This document shows, one piece after another, positions 21,334-30,598 of a stretch of DNA of 64,000 bases. The stretch's first letter is position 1. Each line of letters opens with the position of its first letter. This stretch comes from Hydractinia symbiolongicarpus (taxonomy: Eukaryota; Cnidaria; Hydrozoa; Anthoathecata; Hydractiniidae): contig NC_079885.1 in assembly GCF_029227915.1 (NCBI RefSeq), positions 13,525,001-13,589,000 of the forward strand, given 5' to 3'. A program made the translations under genes and the position numbers. The notes beneath the pieces were generated by a model, which was not told where the DNA came from, made no database searches, and worked only from the letters and a program-made list of their open reading frames with translations.

Positions 21334-24078
21334 ATGCCATCAGTTAGTTGTCCAGTGCCTGGCTGCACCTACACCACGCCAGACCTCGATGCTGTCATCA
21401 TTGCTGCACTACTGACAACCCATGCTACCACGCATTCGAATCAACCTACATCGGTATCACCCACGGCCAAGATTGAACGAGTGAGACGTCCCACTGTTAC
21501 TTTAGCCGGAACCTCTGAGGATTGGAAATACTTCCTGACCCGCTGGATTGAGTACAAGACCGCTACCAAAATCACAGGTAGAGATGCTGTTCTCCAACTC
21601 CTTGAATGCTGTGACGAGCAGTTGCGCAGATACCTCACCCGATCCACCACTGGCATGTTGGCCGAAAAAAGTGAGGATGTCATCCTTGCTTCAATGAAAT
21701 CACTCGCTGTCAGGGAGGAAAACGTTATGGTTGCACGAGTTGCCTTAAACAATATGAATCAAGATCCTGATGAGCCAATAAGATTGTTTGGGGCTAGATT
21801 GAAAGGTCAAGCTGGTGTATGTAAATATGTTATTCCCTGCCCCTCGTGCAGCCACGACGTGGACTATACCGAACAAATATTATGTGATGTTCTTGGTCGT
21901 GGTATCTCCGACCCTGATATTCAGCTGGAGCTTCTTGGACATACGAACCAGGACATGTGTTTGGAAGAAGTGCTCAAATTCGTTGAAACAAAGGAGGCAG
22001 GGAAACGTTCTGCAACACGCCTCATCGATCACCACCAGGCTGGTGCCATCCATAGCCAGTACAGAAGGGGTAAACGAGACTCCTTCAATAAGCCAAAAGA
22101 AGACAATGACACCAACCGTGATACCAAACGCGATTCTGGTTCAAAATGTGGGTACTGCGGAACAAACTGCCACAGCACTAGCGCACCACGATCCCGTCAA
22201 TCCACATGTCCTGCATATAATCACAAGTGTGGGAATTGCCAACGTCTGCATCATTTTGATCACGTGTGTAGGAGCGAAGATCGAAAAAACAAGGAGAGAA
22301 AGCCTGGTAATGCTGCAGTTGTCGAGGAATCCAGCACGATATTCAACTCACTATGCTCATTGAACACAGCATCTGCGGATCATGTTGATCACCACTGCCA
22401 CAACAAATCTAAAGATGTTTGGAAGAAAAGTCCATCTCCTCCACAACCGTTTCTCGATTTGTCCGTGCGTATCGTGGAAGATGACTACAGCGAGCTGGGT
22501 TTTAAATTTCCACATGGTACTAACGAGTCAACTATCACCATACCGGCAATGGCAGACACCGGCTGCCAAAGTTGTCTCATTGGTTACAAATGGATTCAGC
22601 GATTCAACCTTTCTAAAAGTGATCTCATCCCGGTCCGAATGAAAATGGACGCCGCCAATGGACAATCTATCAAAATATTAGGGGCTATCGTCATCCGCAT
22701 CGCTGGTATCAATTGCCACGGGTCACTACAAGAAACGAAGCAGTTTACGTATGTGACTAACGACTCTGACAAGTTTTACCTCAGTAAGAGTGCCTGTGTA
22801 GATCTTGGCATTGTATCACCTGAATTCCCTATGATTGGTGCGAATACCATCACTGTACCTGATCCAACTAATGAGTGTTCATGTCCAAAACGATCAGCAC
22901 CGCCACCACTTCCTACCGAACTGCCATATCCACCAACAGAGGAGAACCGGGAAAGATTGGAGCAATGGCTTCTTAACTATTATAAAAGCAGCACCTTCAA
23001 TGTATGCGAACATCAACCTCTGCCATTGATGTCCGGGCCACCCATGAAGCTGATGATCGATGAGAATGCTGAGCCGACTACACATCATTCGCCAATACCT
23101 GTACCGATCCACTGGCAAGAACAAGTAAAAGCCGACCTAGACCGCGATGTAGCTCTTGGAGTTATTGAACCAGTGCCCATTGGTGAACCCGTGACATGGT
23201 GCCACAGAATGGTAGTGTGTCCAAAAAAGAGTGGCAAACCGAGACGCTGTGTTGACTTTCAGGCTCTTAATAAACACGCTACCAGAGAAACTCACCACAC
23301 ACAATCACCATTCCATCAGGTTCGCACGGTACCCCACCACACCAAGAAGACCGTATCAGATGCTTGGAATGGGTACCATAGCGTTCCTCTTTGCAAGGAA
23401 GATCGCCACTATACAACTTACATCACACCGTGGGGTCGCTACAGGTATTGTACCCTACCTCAGGGCTACATTACATCTGGAGATGGTTATTCTCGAAGGT
23501 TTGACGCCATTGTATCAGACTTTCCCGACAAAATCAAGGTAACCGATGACTCTCTTTTATGGGCTACCGATATCGAGAAATGTTTCTTCCACACTTGCAA
23601 ATGGTTGGACACTTGCGGGAAAAACGGAATTATTCAAAATCCCTCAAAGTTCAAATTTGCCCATGATGTGGTGGAGTTTGCTGGGTTTGAAGTTACCCCT
23701 ACCAATGTCCGTCCAGCACCAAGCCTTATGCGAGCCATTGCCGATTTTCCTGTACCGCAAAATATAACAGACATCCGTTCCTGGTTCGGTCTGGTCAACC
23801 AAGTAGCATACACATTCAGTATGACGGACAAAATGCTACCCCTACGCGAATTGCTGAAACCTCAGTCTTCGTTTCAATGGAGCGATGAACTCGACGAAAT
23901 ATTTGCTGCCTCTAAATCAAAAATCTTAAGTGAGATTGAGGAAGGTGTACGCATATTTGACAAGTCAAGGCTCACATGTATAGCAACAGACTGGTCAAAG
24001 AACGGAGTTGGTTTTTGGCTGCTCCAAAAACATTGCCTATGTGAAGGGAAATCTCTCTTCTGTTGTCGTAGTGGTTGA
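21334..24078 (+). CDS. Gag-Pol polyprotein, N-terminal part up to an in-frame TGA in RNase H
   Basis: Open from the first ATG (21,334) to TGA at 24,076-24,078, about 914 residues. Order: a CPVPGCTYTT zinc-finger-like start; a Gag-like helical region; Cys/His knuckles (CGYCGTNCH; KCGNCQRLHHFDHVC) near 22,146-22,275; protease motif MADTGCQSCLIG near 22,549 (DTG active site); RT with KKSGKPRRCVDFQALN, DAWNGYHSVPL and LPQGYI. The RT catalytic site is VTDDSLLW (about 23,540), so both Asp are present but the Tyr of YxDD is not. RNase H starts ATDWSKNGVGFW and is cut by TGA at CCRSG; the same frame continues open at once. This is a single point break in an otherwise clean element. Confidence 0.9.
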   Translation: MPSVSCPVPGCTYTTPDLDAVIIAALLTTHATTHSNQPTSVSPTAKIERVRRPTVTLAGTSEDWKYFLTRWIEYKTATKITGRDAVLQLLECCDEQLRRYLTRSTTGMLAEKSEDVILASMKSLAVREENVMVARVALNNMNQDPDEPIRLFGARLKGQAGVCKYVIPCPSCSHDVDYTEQILCDVLGRGISDPDIQLELLGHTNQDMCLEEVLKFVETKEAGKRSATRLIDHHQAGAIHSQYRRGKRDSFNKPKEDNDTNRDTKRDSGSKCGYCGTNCHSTSAPRSRQSTCPAYNHKCGNCQRLHHFDHVCRSEDRKNKERKPGNAAVVEESSTIFNSLCSLNTASADHVDHHCHNKSKDVWKKSPSPPQPFLDLSVRIVEDDYSELGFKFPHGTNESTITIPAMADTGCQSCLIGYKWIQRFNLSKSDLIPVRMKMDAANGQSIKILGAIVIRIAGINCHGSLQETKQFTYVTNDSDKFYLSKSACVDLGIVSPEFPMIGANTITVPDPTNECSCPKRSAPPPLPTELPYPPTEENRERLEQWLLNYYKSSTFNVCEHQPLPLMSGPPMKLMIDENAEPTTHHSPIPVPIHWQEQVKADLDRDVALGVIEPVPIGEPVTWCHRMVVCPKKSGKPRRCVDFQALNKHATRETHHTQSPFHQVRTVPHHTKKTVSDAWNGYHSVPLCKEDRHYTTYITPWGRYRYCTLPQGYITSGDGYSRRFDAIVSDFPDKIKVTDDSLLWATDIEKCFFHTCKWLDTCGKNGIIQNPSKFKFAHDVVEFAGFEVTPTNVRPAPSLMRAIADFPVPQNITDIRSWFGLVNQVAYTFSMTDKMLPLRELLKPQSSFQWSDELDEIFAASKSKILSEIEEGVRIFDKSRLTCIATDWSKNGVGFWLLQKHCLCEGKSLFCCRSG

Positions 24079-25959
24079 AAGGTTGTGTTAGTTAGCAGTC
24101 GGTTCACTCACCCAGCTGAATCCCGTTATGCACCAATTGAAGGTGAGGCATTAGCCGTTGCACATGCGTTGGACAAGTGTCGATATTTTGTTTTGGGTTG
24201 CAAGGACCTAATCATTGCAGTCGATCATAAGCCGTTGCTCGGACTCTTTACAAACAGATCCCTGGAAGACATACCTAACAACCGATTGCGGAATCTTAAA
24301 GAACGCACACTGAGGTATCGTTTCACCATGCAACATATTCCTGGCCTGAAGAATCGAGTTCCAGATGCTCTGTCGCGCCATCCATCTGGCGACCCGTCTC
24401 CGGAACAACTGGTATTACCTGACGACATTTCGTTTATAGCTGCTTCATCGGCATTGAATTCCCTTAAATCCACAACCTGGGAGGATGTTCGTCAAGCAAC
24501 TACAGCCAACGTCGAAATGCGAGATCTAGTTCATACCATTGAGTCTGGCTTACCTGAACACCAGACGGAGTGGCCCCAGAAATTGCAGGTATATCATCAA
24601 TATCGCGATCAATTGTCCACTGTTGATGGAGTCGCACTTTACAAGGACAGGGTCATCATACCTCCATGCCTACGGCCTAACATACTATCCAGCCTTCATG
24701 CCGCACACCATGGTGTCACATCGATGAACTTGAGGGCCGAATCTTCCATCTTCTGGCCAGGTCTATCTGCAGATATCGTAAAGTTACGTCAGGGATGTCA
24801 AAGCTGCGACCGTATTGCTCCATCGCAACCATCAGCTCCGCCGAAGCCTCTGCAATATCCTGATTATCCGTTTCAGCAAATCTGTGGCGACTTCTTTCAT
24901 TATGCCGGCCACAACTATCTTGTCTGCATTGATCGATACTCCAATTGGCCGATTGTTGAGGAGGCTAGAAATGGTGCGAAAGGATTAATCGACTGCCTCC
25001 GCCGAACATTTGTAACCTATGGTATACCGGACGAATTCTCCTCGGACGGTGGACCTGAGCTGTGTGCATCCTCCACGTCCACTTTCCTGCGTAACTGGGG
25101 TGTCCACCACCGAATATCATCAGTTGCGTATCCACACAGCAATTGTCGAGCTGAAGTTGGTGTGAAAACAGTAAAACGTATGCTAACGGATAATGTTTGT
25201 TCTGATGGGAACCTTGACACAGACGCATTTCAAAAAGCCATGCTACAATATAGAAACACGCCAAATCAAACCACCAAGTTATCACCTGCAATATGTTTGT
25301 TTGGACGACCCATCAAGGATTTCGTACCCATCTTGCCAGGTAAATACCTCCCCCACCCTACGTGGGTGAGTGTCCTTGAAGATCGCGAAAAGGCACTAAG
25401 GCGTCGTCATATGGCCATCGCTGAGAGACTGTCTCTGTATTCTAAGCAGTTGAACCCACTTTGTGTGGGAGATCAGGTGCGAATCCAAAATCAGACTGGT
25501 CTCCATCCTCTTCGATGGGACAAAACCGGCTCGATTATCGAAGTTCGCCCGCATGACCAATATGTGGTTCGAATTGATGGATCAAGACGGGTGACACTAC
25601 GTAACCGTAAATTCCTTCGGAAATTCACACCTGTTCGGCCAAACTTACCATTGGACCAGCTTACAGCCTCTAGGCCGCCAATCACCTCTAAAGCTGTGGA
25701 ACAACCCATCGATGACAGCCGCTCCACTCAAGACTTGCCACAGGGATCTACACCACCCCTCTTAAATCCGACCGACAACACTCCGCCTCCACAAGCATCG
25801 CATGATAGTGACACATACTTTGGTCCTGACCAGCCAGCTGCTGACAACCGTTTGGATGTACCGACCGCCTCCTCGTCACCGCCTTATCCGTCCCCGGTTC
25901 GTCGATCTACAAGAGAACGTCGGCAACCATCTCGTTTCGAGGACTATGTTATGAACTAA
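24079..25959 (+). CDS. Pol continuation: RNase H end and integrase
   Basis: Same frame as the upstream ORF, separated from it only by the TGA. Begins in RNase H (ESRYAPIEGEALAVAHAL, DHKPLLGLF, PDALSRHP). Integrase follows: HHCC zinc domain (HAAHHGV...CQSCDR, about 24,700-24,815), catalytic core with GDFFHYAGHNYLVCID, SSDGGPEL and RAEVGVKTVKR as the D, D, E regions, then a C-terminal DNA-binding region (GDQVRIQNQTG) and a Ser/Pro-rich tail with RRSTRERRQPSRFEDYV, typical of Ty3/gypsy integrases. Stop TAA, then 3' LTR 51 bp later. No separate ATG fits; translation would depend on readthrough or a related full-length copy. Confidence 0.9.
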   Translation, partial: KVVLVSSRFTHPAESRYAPIEGEALAVAHALDKCRYFVLGCKDLIIAVDHKPLLGLFTNRSLEDIPNNRLRNLKERTLRYRFTMQHIPGLKNRVPDALSRHPSGDPSPEQLVLPDDISFIAASSALNSLKSTTWEDVRQATTANVEMRDLVHTIESGLPEHQTEWPQKLQVYHQYRDQLSTVDGVALYKDRVIIPPCLRPNILSSLHAAHHGVTSMNLRAESSIFWPGLSADIVKLRQGCQSCDRIAPSQPSAPPKPLQYPDYPFQQICGDFFHYAGHNYLVCIDRYSNWPIVEEARNGAKGLIDCLRRTFVTYGIPDEFSSDGGPELCASSTSTFLRNWGVHHRISSVAYPHSNCRAEVGVKTVKRMLTDNVCSDGNLDTDAFQKAMLQYRNTPNQTTKLSPAICLFGRPIKDFVPILPGKYLPHPTWVSVLEDREKALRRRHMAIAERLSLYSKQLNPLCVGDQVRIQNQTGLHPLRWDKTGSIIEVRPHDQYVVRIDGSRRVTLRNRKFLRKFTPVRPNLPLDQLTASRPPITSKAVEQPIDDSRSTQDLPQGSTPPLLNPTDNTPPPQASHDSDTYFGPDQPAADNRLDVPTASSSPPYPSPVRRSTRERRQPSRFEDYVMN

Positions 25960-26000
25960 TACATTTAATCGTCATTATATACTGCACATCTCCTAATGAC

Positions 26001-26010
26001 TGGGGGGAGA
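26001..26010 (+). other. Polypurine tract
   Basis: TGGGGGGAGA directly abuts the 3' LTR, the place where plus-strand DNA synthesis is primed in LTR elements. Confidence 0.75.
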
Positions 26011-26113
26011 TAGAGAGTATTGAACATTGAACTGTTGTATTTATTGTTTATTGTTTGTTTTCAAATTCAACATTGCATACTAATAAATAAGCAAATGGTT
26101 TCATTCCTATCTA
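26011..26113 (+). repeat. 3' LTR
   Basis: 103 bp copy immediately after the purine tract and directly followed by the GTATT target duplication. Contains AATAAATAAG near its middle-right part, a possible polyadenylation signal. Confidence 0.9.
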
Positions 26114-26291
26114 GTATTATATGTGGAAAAATTAGCGATGTTCTTTTGTTGATTTTGCTAAGTTTTTTTAGTCATTCTTTATATACATTTAAAAAATTTG
26201 TCAAGAGCCAACACATTTTGTGGAGCTGGATAAAACTACAAAGTAGTTATGTGATGGACATCACTCACTGTGTGCAGTAGCAGCTAGCTAG

Positions 26292-26331
26292 CTCAAAAAT
26301 CCGTCCTAAAGTCTTAGGACGGATTTTTGAG
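26292..26331. repeat. Perfect 18-bp-stem hairpin
   Basis: CTCAAAAATCCGTCCTAA and its exact inverted copy are separated by AGTC. Flanked by GCTAGCTAGC-rich sequence. Such perfect short palindromes are often ends of, or whole, tiny foldback elements; function is unknown. Confidence 0.85.
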
Positions 26332-26737
26332 AATTCTCTTATGATCTTCTTCATCTAGCATAAGAGAAAACTTAATAAGCATTTTTATGCTAGTTAAATT
26401 GGTAGTTTTATGCTAGCTTAGCTGCTACTGTTGTGCTAGATAGCTTTAGGTGTATTTAAGGGGTTTTCACAACCTTTAAAAAACAGTGATCATAACCTCC
26501 ACTTCTTTCTTGAAAAATCTCATCATTTCGCTTCTAGCTGGCTGACTACGTTTAGCACCATCTTTAAAACACAACAAAAACTCCATCGCCGTGCCAAAAA
26601 CACGTTGTCTCGCTCAATCAGATATTTACGAAAATTTACCAACAAATGACCAGATAAAATTACTGGGCAACACTGATAAAATGGCAGACTTTTTTATAAA
26701 TTTGATGTATAGGGACGAAATCGTATAGAAATCCTAT

Positions 26738-26930
26738 ATACTCTCCACCGTGCTTACTTTTCACTTATATTTGGATTATTTAATGAGGAAATGGGCTTCG
26801 CTACGCTCCGTGCGCTGGCGCGCACTCCGCTACTCTCCGCAATCATATATACTCTCCACCGTACTTCCTTTTTCTTTTATATTTGGCTTATTTAATGAGG
26901 AAATGGGCTCCGCTTCTCTCCGCAATCAAT
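26738..26930. repeat. Two-copy direct tandem repeat (~110/83 bp)
   Basis: TATATACTCTCCACCGT, then a CTTATATTTGG-like run, TTTAATGAGGAAATGGGCT and CTCTCCGCAATCA occur twice in a row (from about 26,738 and 26,848). The first copy contains an extra CGCTACGCTCCGTGCGCTGG segment. It abuts the second minisatellite copy. Confidence 0.8.
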
Positions 26931-27330
26931 ATAGAAAGAGTTGCGGAGAGGTTGTTAAGGCAAAGGCATTAAGCACGGCAAGGAAAGGGCAAAGGCAGGC
27001 AAGGAAACAGGAAGAGGAATCAGGAAGGCAGGGGTGGGTAAGGCATGGGAGGCACAGGCAAGGACATAGTAGGCAGGCACCAGAAAAGGCATAGGAAGGG
27101 TAGGCAAAAAAAGGCACGGTCAGTGCTGGCAAGGAAAGGGAACGGCAAGGCAGGGGTGCATGACTTTAATAGAATATATCCACCTTACAACTCAAAGATT
27201 GTGTATACTCAATATATCTAAGATAAGTATCATATTAGTCCAGGAGTATAGAAAGTATTGAGGTGCAATTATTTCAAATTCAATATCTCAAAAAAAGTCT
27301 CAAATTTATCTCAGGTCAATATACAGTGAA
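26931..27330. repeat. G-rich GGCAAGG minisatellite element, copy 2
   Basis: Same head (TATAGAAAGAGTTGCGGAGAGG), G-rich core and AT-rich tail as the copy at 18,137-18,620, but with a single ~130-bp core unit instead of two. Same orientation. This suggests a mobile family whose core length varies. Confidence 0.8.
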
Positions 27331-27668
27331 TCATGTTAGCAGAATTATGTGCCATTACAAGTATTTAAACATTCGGTCATAACGCCATATGATTTTTTGA
27401 TAAATCTGAGATTAACTTGATTCCAATGACAACAACATTAAAAAGTCAAGATATGGAAATAATCAGAGAATTCCACGAGAAAGGCAAAAAAAATTTAAAA
27501 AACGTCTTTTTTAGTTTCTTGTGCCTACCAGGTATGTCAGCACAAAACTTTTTACCATAAAGTGATAGATCTATTACAAAAAACAAAGCACTTTTGGGCT
27601 CTATAAATGAAAGTGACAAATCTACAACTCAAAGATTACCTATTATATGAAAGATTACCTATTATATT

Positions 27669-27709
27669 TCTCATTTGCATGAGTGTCATAGCCATTAGAC
27701 CAGCAGGGC
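27669..27709 (-). repeat. Partial tRNA-like repeat, third copy
   Basis: Only the 5' half of the tRNA-like unit (GCCCTGCTGGTCTAATGG... to CTCATGCAAATGAGA on the minus strand) remains; the T-arm is missing. Confirms that the sequences at 18,748 and 19,787 belong to a dispersed family. Confidence 0.6.
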
Positions 27710-28159
27710 ATAAATATATATATATATAAAACTTTACAGGTGAACATTATATACACTTAGGAATTTACAGCACACAGCCTAGTTAATTAACCTTTTGAGA
27801 AATGCTGGTTAAGCCACAAGTAACTGTGTTACCTGGCGTAAAACGTTTGGTGGAACAGTTAATACAAATTGAAAACTGTACCACACATTCAGGTGGAGCG
27901 CCTTAGTACAGATGTGCAGTATATCGTAAATCGAGTGAAACACACAACATTTAAGGTGTTTCGGGTGTAATTATATTTATCCTTTAGCTTGAATAAAAAC
28001 ACAATTTACATATTGTGCTATGTCATAGCGAAAACAGTCAGCAAACCTTTTTTATTTTTCACAAAATGTTCCCGGTAAAACTTAAAATATATGTACTTTA
28101 ATCTGTGGTGCGCCATTAGTATAGGCAAAAAAACCCTTTCAAAAAAACTTTAGCACAAC

Positions 28160-28450
28160 TTCTGTTAAATAGAAACACAGGTAATAGCTTGTCGTTAACA
28201 CTAGGCTGAGTGATTAGTACAGATATACTGTGGCGCACATATACGTTTCGACATAATATCCCTTTCCGAAAAATATCCTAACTTTGGTTCAAATAAACAG
28301 ACAGTAAACACCCTGTTGTTATCCTACACAGCTAAAACAGTCATTCAGCAATTTTATTTTGCGGAAAAGTTTTTGTAACATTTAAAAATAAAAACACAGT
28401 TTAAAACCTGTTATTACACTCCTAAAGCAAAAAGAATCCTGCAATAGTTT
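28160..28450. repeat. Direct repeat, left copy
   Basis: Shares CTTCTGTTAAATAGAAACAC, GGCTGAGTGATT.GTACAG, CATACGTTTCG and GTAACATTTAAAAATAAAAA with 28,930-29,230 over about 290 bp, roughly 80-90% by eye. Noncoding. Confidence 0.75.
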
Positions 28451-28929
28451 ATGGGAAAAGTTCTTGTGCAAGATCAAATATTAATCGTGAAATCGGATAG
28501 CCGTAATACATTTTTCCAAAAAACTTTACTGCAACTTCGGTTACCCTGCATGACAATAAAAAATTCTTATTTCCAACTGAGCAGAAACTTTAAAATAATA
28601 GCAATTAATTAGACTATTGAGAAATTAAATAAGAAATACATGTTTCAATACATGTTGATTATTGCACGAGAACAGCTTGTCAGAATTTAAAAAGCCTCTT
28701 AACAGAAAACGTAGACGTTGATAATAAAGTTAGAATTTAAAACGCCTGGGTAATAACAAATGCAGATGTTGAAAAATTAAATAATAAAACAGGTATGTTG
28801 CACATCCATATAGGTTTAATACCATTTCAAACCAGACATAATCAACATTCAATGTGGCACAGTTTACAAAGCGTATAAATCGCGCCAGGTGTTATAGTTA
28901 CTTGTGACTAAACCAGATTAGCTTAAACT

Positions 28930-29230
28930 TCTGTTAAATAGAAACACAGGTAACAGCTTGTTGTTAACACAGGGCTGAGTGATTTGTACAGGTAGCTATA
29001 CTGTTTCGCACATACGTTTCGGCACAATACCCATTTCTAAAAAACTATCCTAACTTCAGTTCAAACAGACAGTTAACAACCTGTTCTTATCCTACGCAGC
29101 TAAAACAATTTTATATACTTTGTGGAAAATTTTGTAACATTTAAAAATAAAAATACAGTTTATAACCTGTTTTTACCTTCTCTAAGCAAAAAAACCCCGC
29201 AATATTTAATGGAAAAAGTTTCTGTTAAAG
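28930..29230. repeat. Direct repeat, right copy
   Basis: Second copy of the unit at 28,160-28,450, same orientation, spacing about 765 bp. It ends about 170 bp before the truncated polymerase gene. Could be subterminal repeats of an unrecognised element. Confidence 0.75.
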
Positions 29231-29403
29231 ATTAAAAATTAAACACGGCACTATGATTGAGTGTATTATCTCACTCACTGTGTATTATATGTAGAGCTAT
29301 AGCTAGCTATAGCCAGAAAATCTATTTCTTTGTAGCTAGCTAGTTTTATACTAGCCATTATGATATTGCTTGATCTTTTTTATGCTATTAGCTAGCTAGC
29401 TCT

Positions 29404-30042
29404 ATGAGATCGCCGTACCTTGAAGATCTTGAAGAGATAGCTGATGCCTATGAGATCCGAGAAGGAAAGAAAAAGGTGCATATCGACAGAGCGTACCAGT
29501 GCGGCATTGCGGTGTACCAGCTGGCCAAATTGCGCATGCTTAGGTTCTATTATGACTTCATCGACAAGTACGTGGATCGTCGAGACTTTGAATATATTTA
29601 CATGGATACGGACAGTGCCTATTTTGCCATCTCTGGAGAAGAGTTGAGAGATGTCGTTCGCCCTGAGCTGCTGAAGGAGTACGACAGAGACGTAAAAAAT
29701 TGGCTCGTCACCGATAACTACTCGAGTCGAACAGGAGGGTTATTCAAACCTGAATTTATAGGGTTTAGAATGATAACTTTGACAGCAAAGTGTTATTTTG
29801 TGGAAGGAAAGCAAGGCACAAAATTCTCTTGTAAAGGCATGTCGAAGAAGCAGAACGCCATGACATGGGAGAGGTATAAGAACGCGTTGAATGGCTCTAT
29901 TGACATGGCCAAAAATGTAGGTTTCCGGGTGCGCGACCAGGGGATGGTTACGTATAAACAAAACAAGCTGGGCCTCTCGGCGTTCTATGACAAGCGGAAG
30001 GTACTCGAGGATGGCATCCACACAGTACCGCTAGAGTTGTAG
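29404..30042 (+). pseudogene. Protein-primed DNA polymerase B, C-terminal fragment
   Basis: The 212-residue ORF holds the C-terminal third of a family B polymerase: QLAKLRMLRFYYDFID, then motif C YMDTDSAY (29,598-29,621) with both catalytic Asp, then TLTAKCYFVE...CKGMSKKQN (the Lys-containing motif of the thumb-proximal palm), and a natural-looking end FYDKRKVLEDGIHTVPLEL. The exonuclease domain, motifs A and B and the terminal-protein region are missing, so replication function is lost. The ATG at 29,404 is probably an internal codon or chance after the breakpoint. Such polymerases copy Polinton DNA. Confidence 0.9.
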
Positions 30043-30100
30043 GTAGTGAGGTTTCCCCGTCCAGAGTTTTGTGAAGTACCACTTCACAAAAAGTAACAAG

Positions 30101-30598
30101 ATGGAGGACAGTAAAAAATGTACACAATGTAAGCGACCCCAACCACTAGACAACTTCAGGATCCAACGCAACGGGCAACGAACGAAATGGTGTATCAAAT
30201 GCCTCGATGTTAACAAGGCATGGCGGGAACGTACAAAGTGTCCGCATCAAAAACATAGACACGGATGCTCCATATGCGATCACCCTGCCTATCAGCATAA
30301 CCTCATTCTAACTAGAATTCATTATGCTTTAAACTATGACACGGAGATAGCCTCTACTGAGCACCTGGGGTGCGGCATTTGCACATTTATCGGTCATATC
30401 CAGGATCAATTCAAAGACGGAATGTGCTGGGGAAACCGAGGGCAGTGGCAGTTTGATCACAAGGTACCGCTCAAGTATCGCGTGAACGGGGAATATCCCA
30501 GCGAAATAGTTCAACTCGAAAGGCTCCACTATACTAACATGCAACCCTTGTGGACCGAGGATAATCAAAAGAAAGGCCGTCTATATATATCTGAGTAA
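30101..30598 (+). CDS. Zinc-finger HNH-type endonuclease-like protein
   Basis: Start chosen at ATG 30,101 (AACAAGATGG), 165 residues. N-terminal Cys pairs KKCTQCKRPQPLDNF and KWCIKCLDVNKAW, further CSICDH, then the HNH-like core WQFDHKVPLKY and LHYTNMQPLWTEDNQKKG. In HNH nucleases the DH pair and the later N bind metal. Similar ORFs are known beside polymerases in Polintons and large DNA viruses. It follows the polymerase by 59 bp on the same strand and is fully open, so it may be one of the better preserved genes. Substrate unknown. Confidence 0.7.
   Translation: MEDSKKCTQCKRPQPLDNFRIQRNGQRTKWCIKCLDVNKAWRERTKCPHQKHRHGCSICDHPAYQHNLILTRIHYALNYDTEIASTEHLGCGICTFIGHIQDQFKDGMCWGNRGQWQFDHKVPLKYRVNGEYPSEIVQLERLHYTNMQPLWTEDNQKKGRLYISE

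Larger units (their letters stand above)
21194..26113 (+). mobile_element. Ty3/gypsy LTR retrotransposon with 103-bp LTRs
   Basis: Two direct LTRs of 103 bp (21,194-21,296 and 26,011-26,113) begin TAGAGAGTA and end CCTATCTA; I count two differences between them. They are flanked by a perfect 5-bp duplication GTATT (21,189-21,193 and 26,114-26,118). A purine tract TGGGGGGAGA lies just before the 3' LTR. The interior encodes Gag-like region, zinc knuckles, protease, RT, RNase H and integrase in Ty3/gypsy order. Near-identical LTRs and one interrupting stop mean a recent insertion. The LTRs are very short for this class. Confidence 0.95.
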
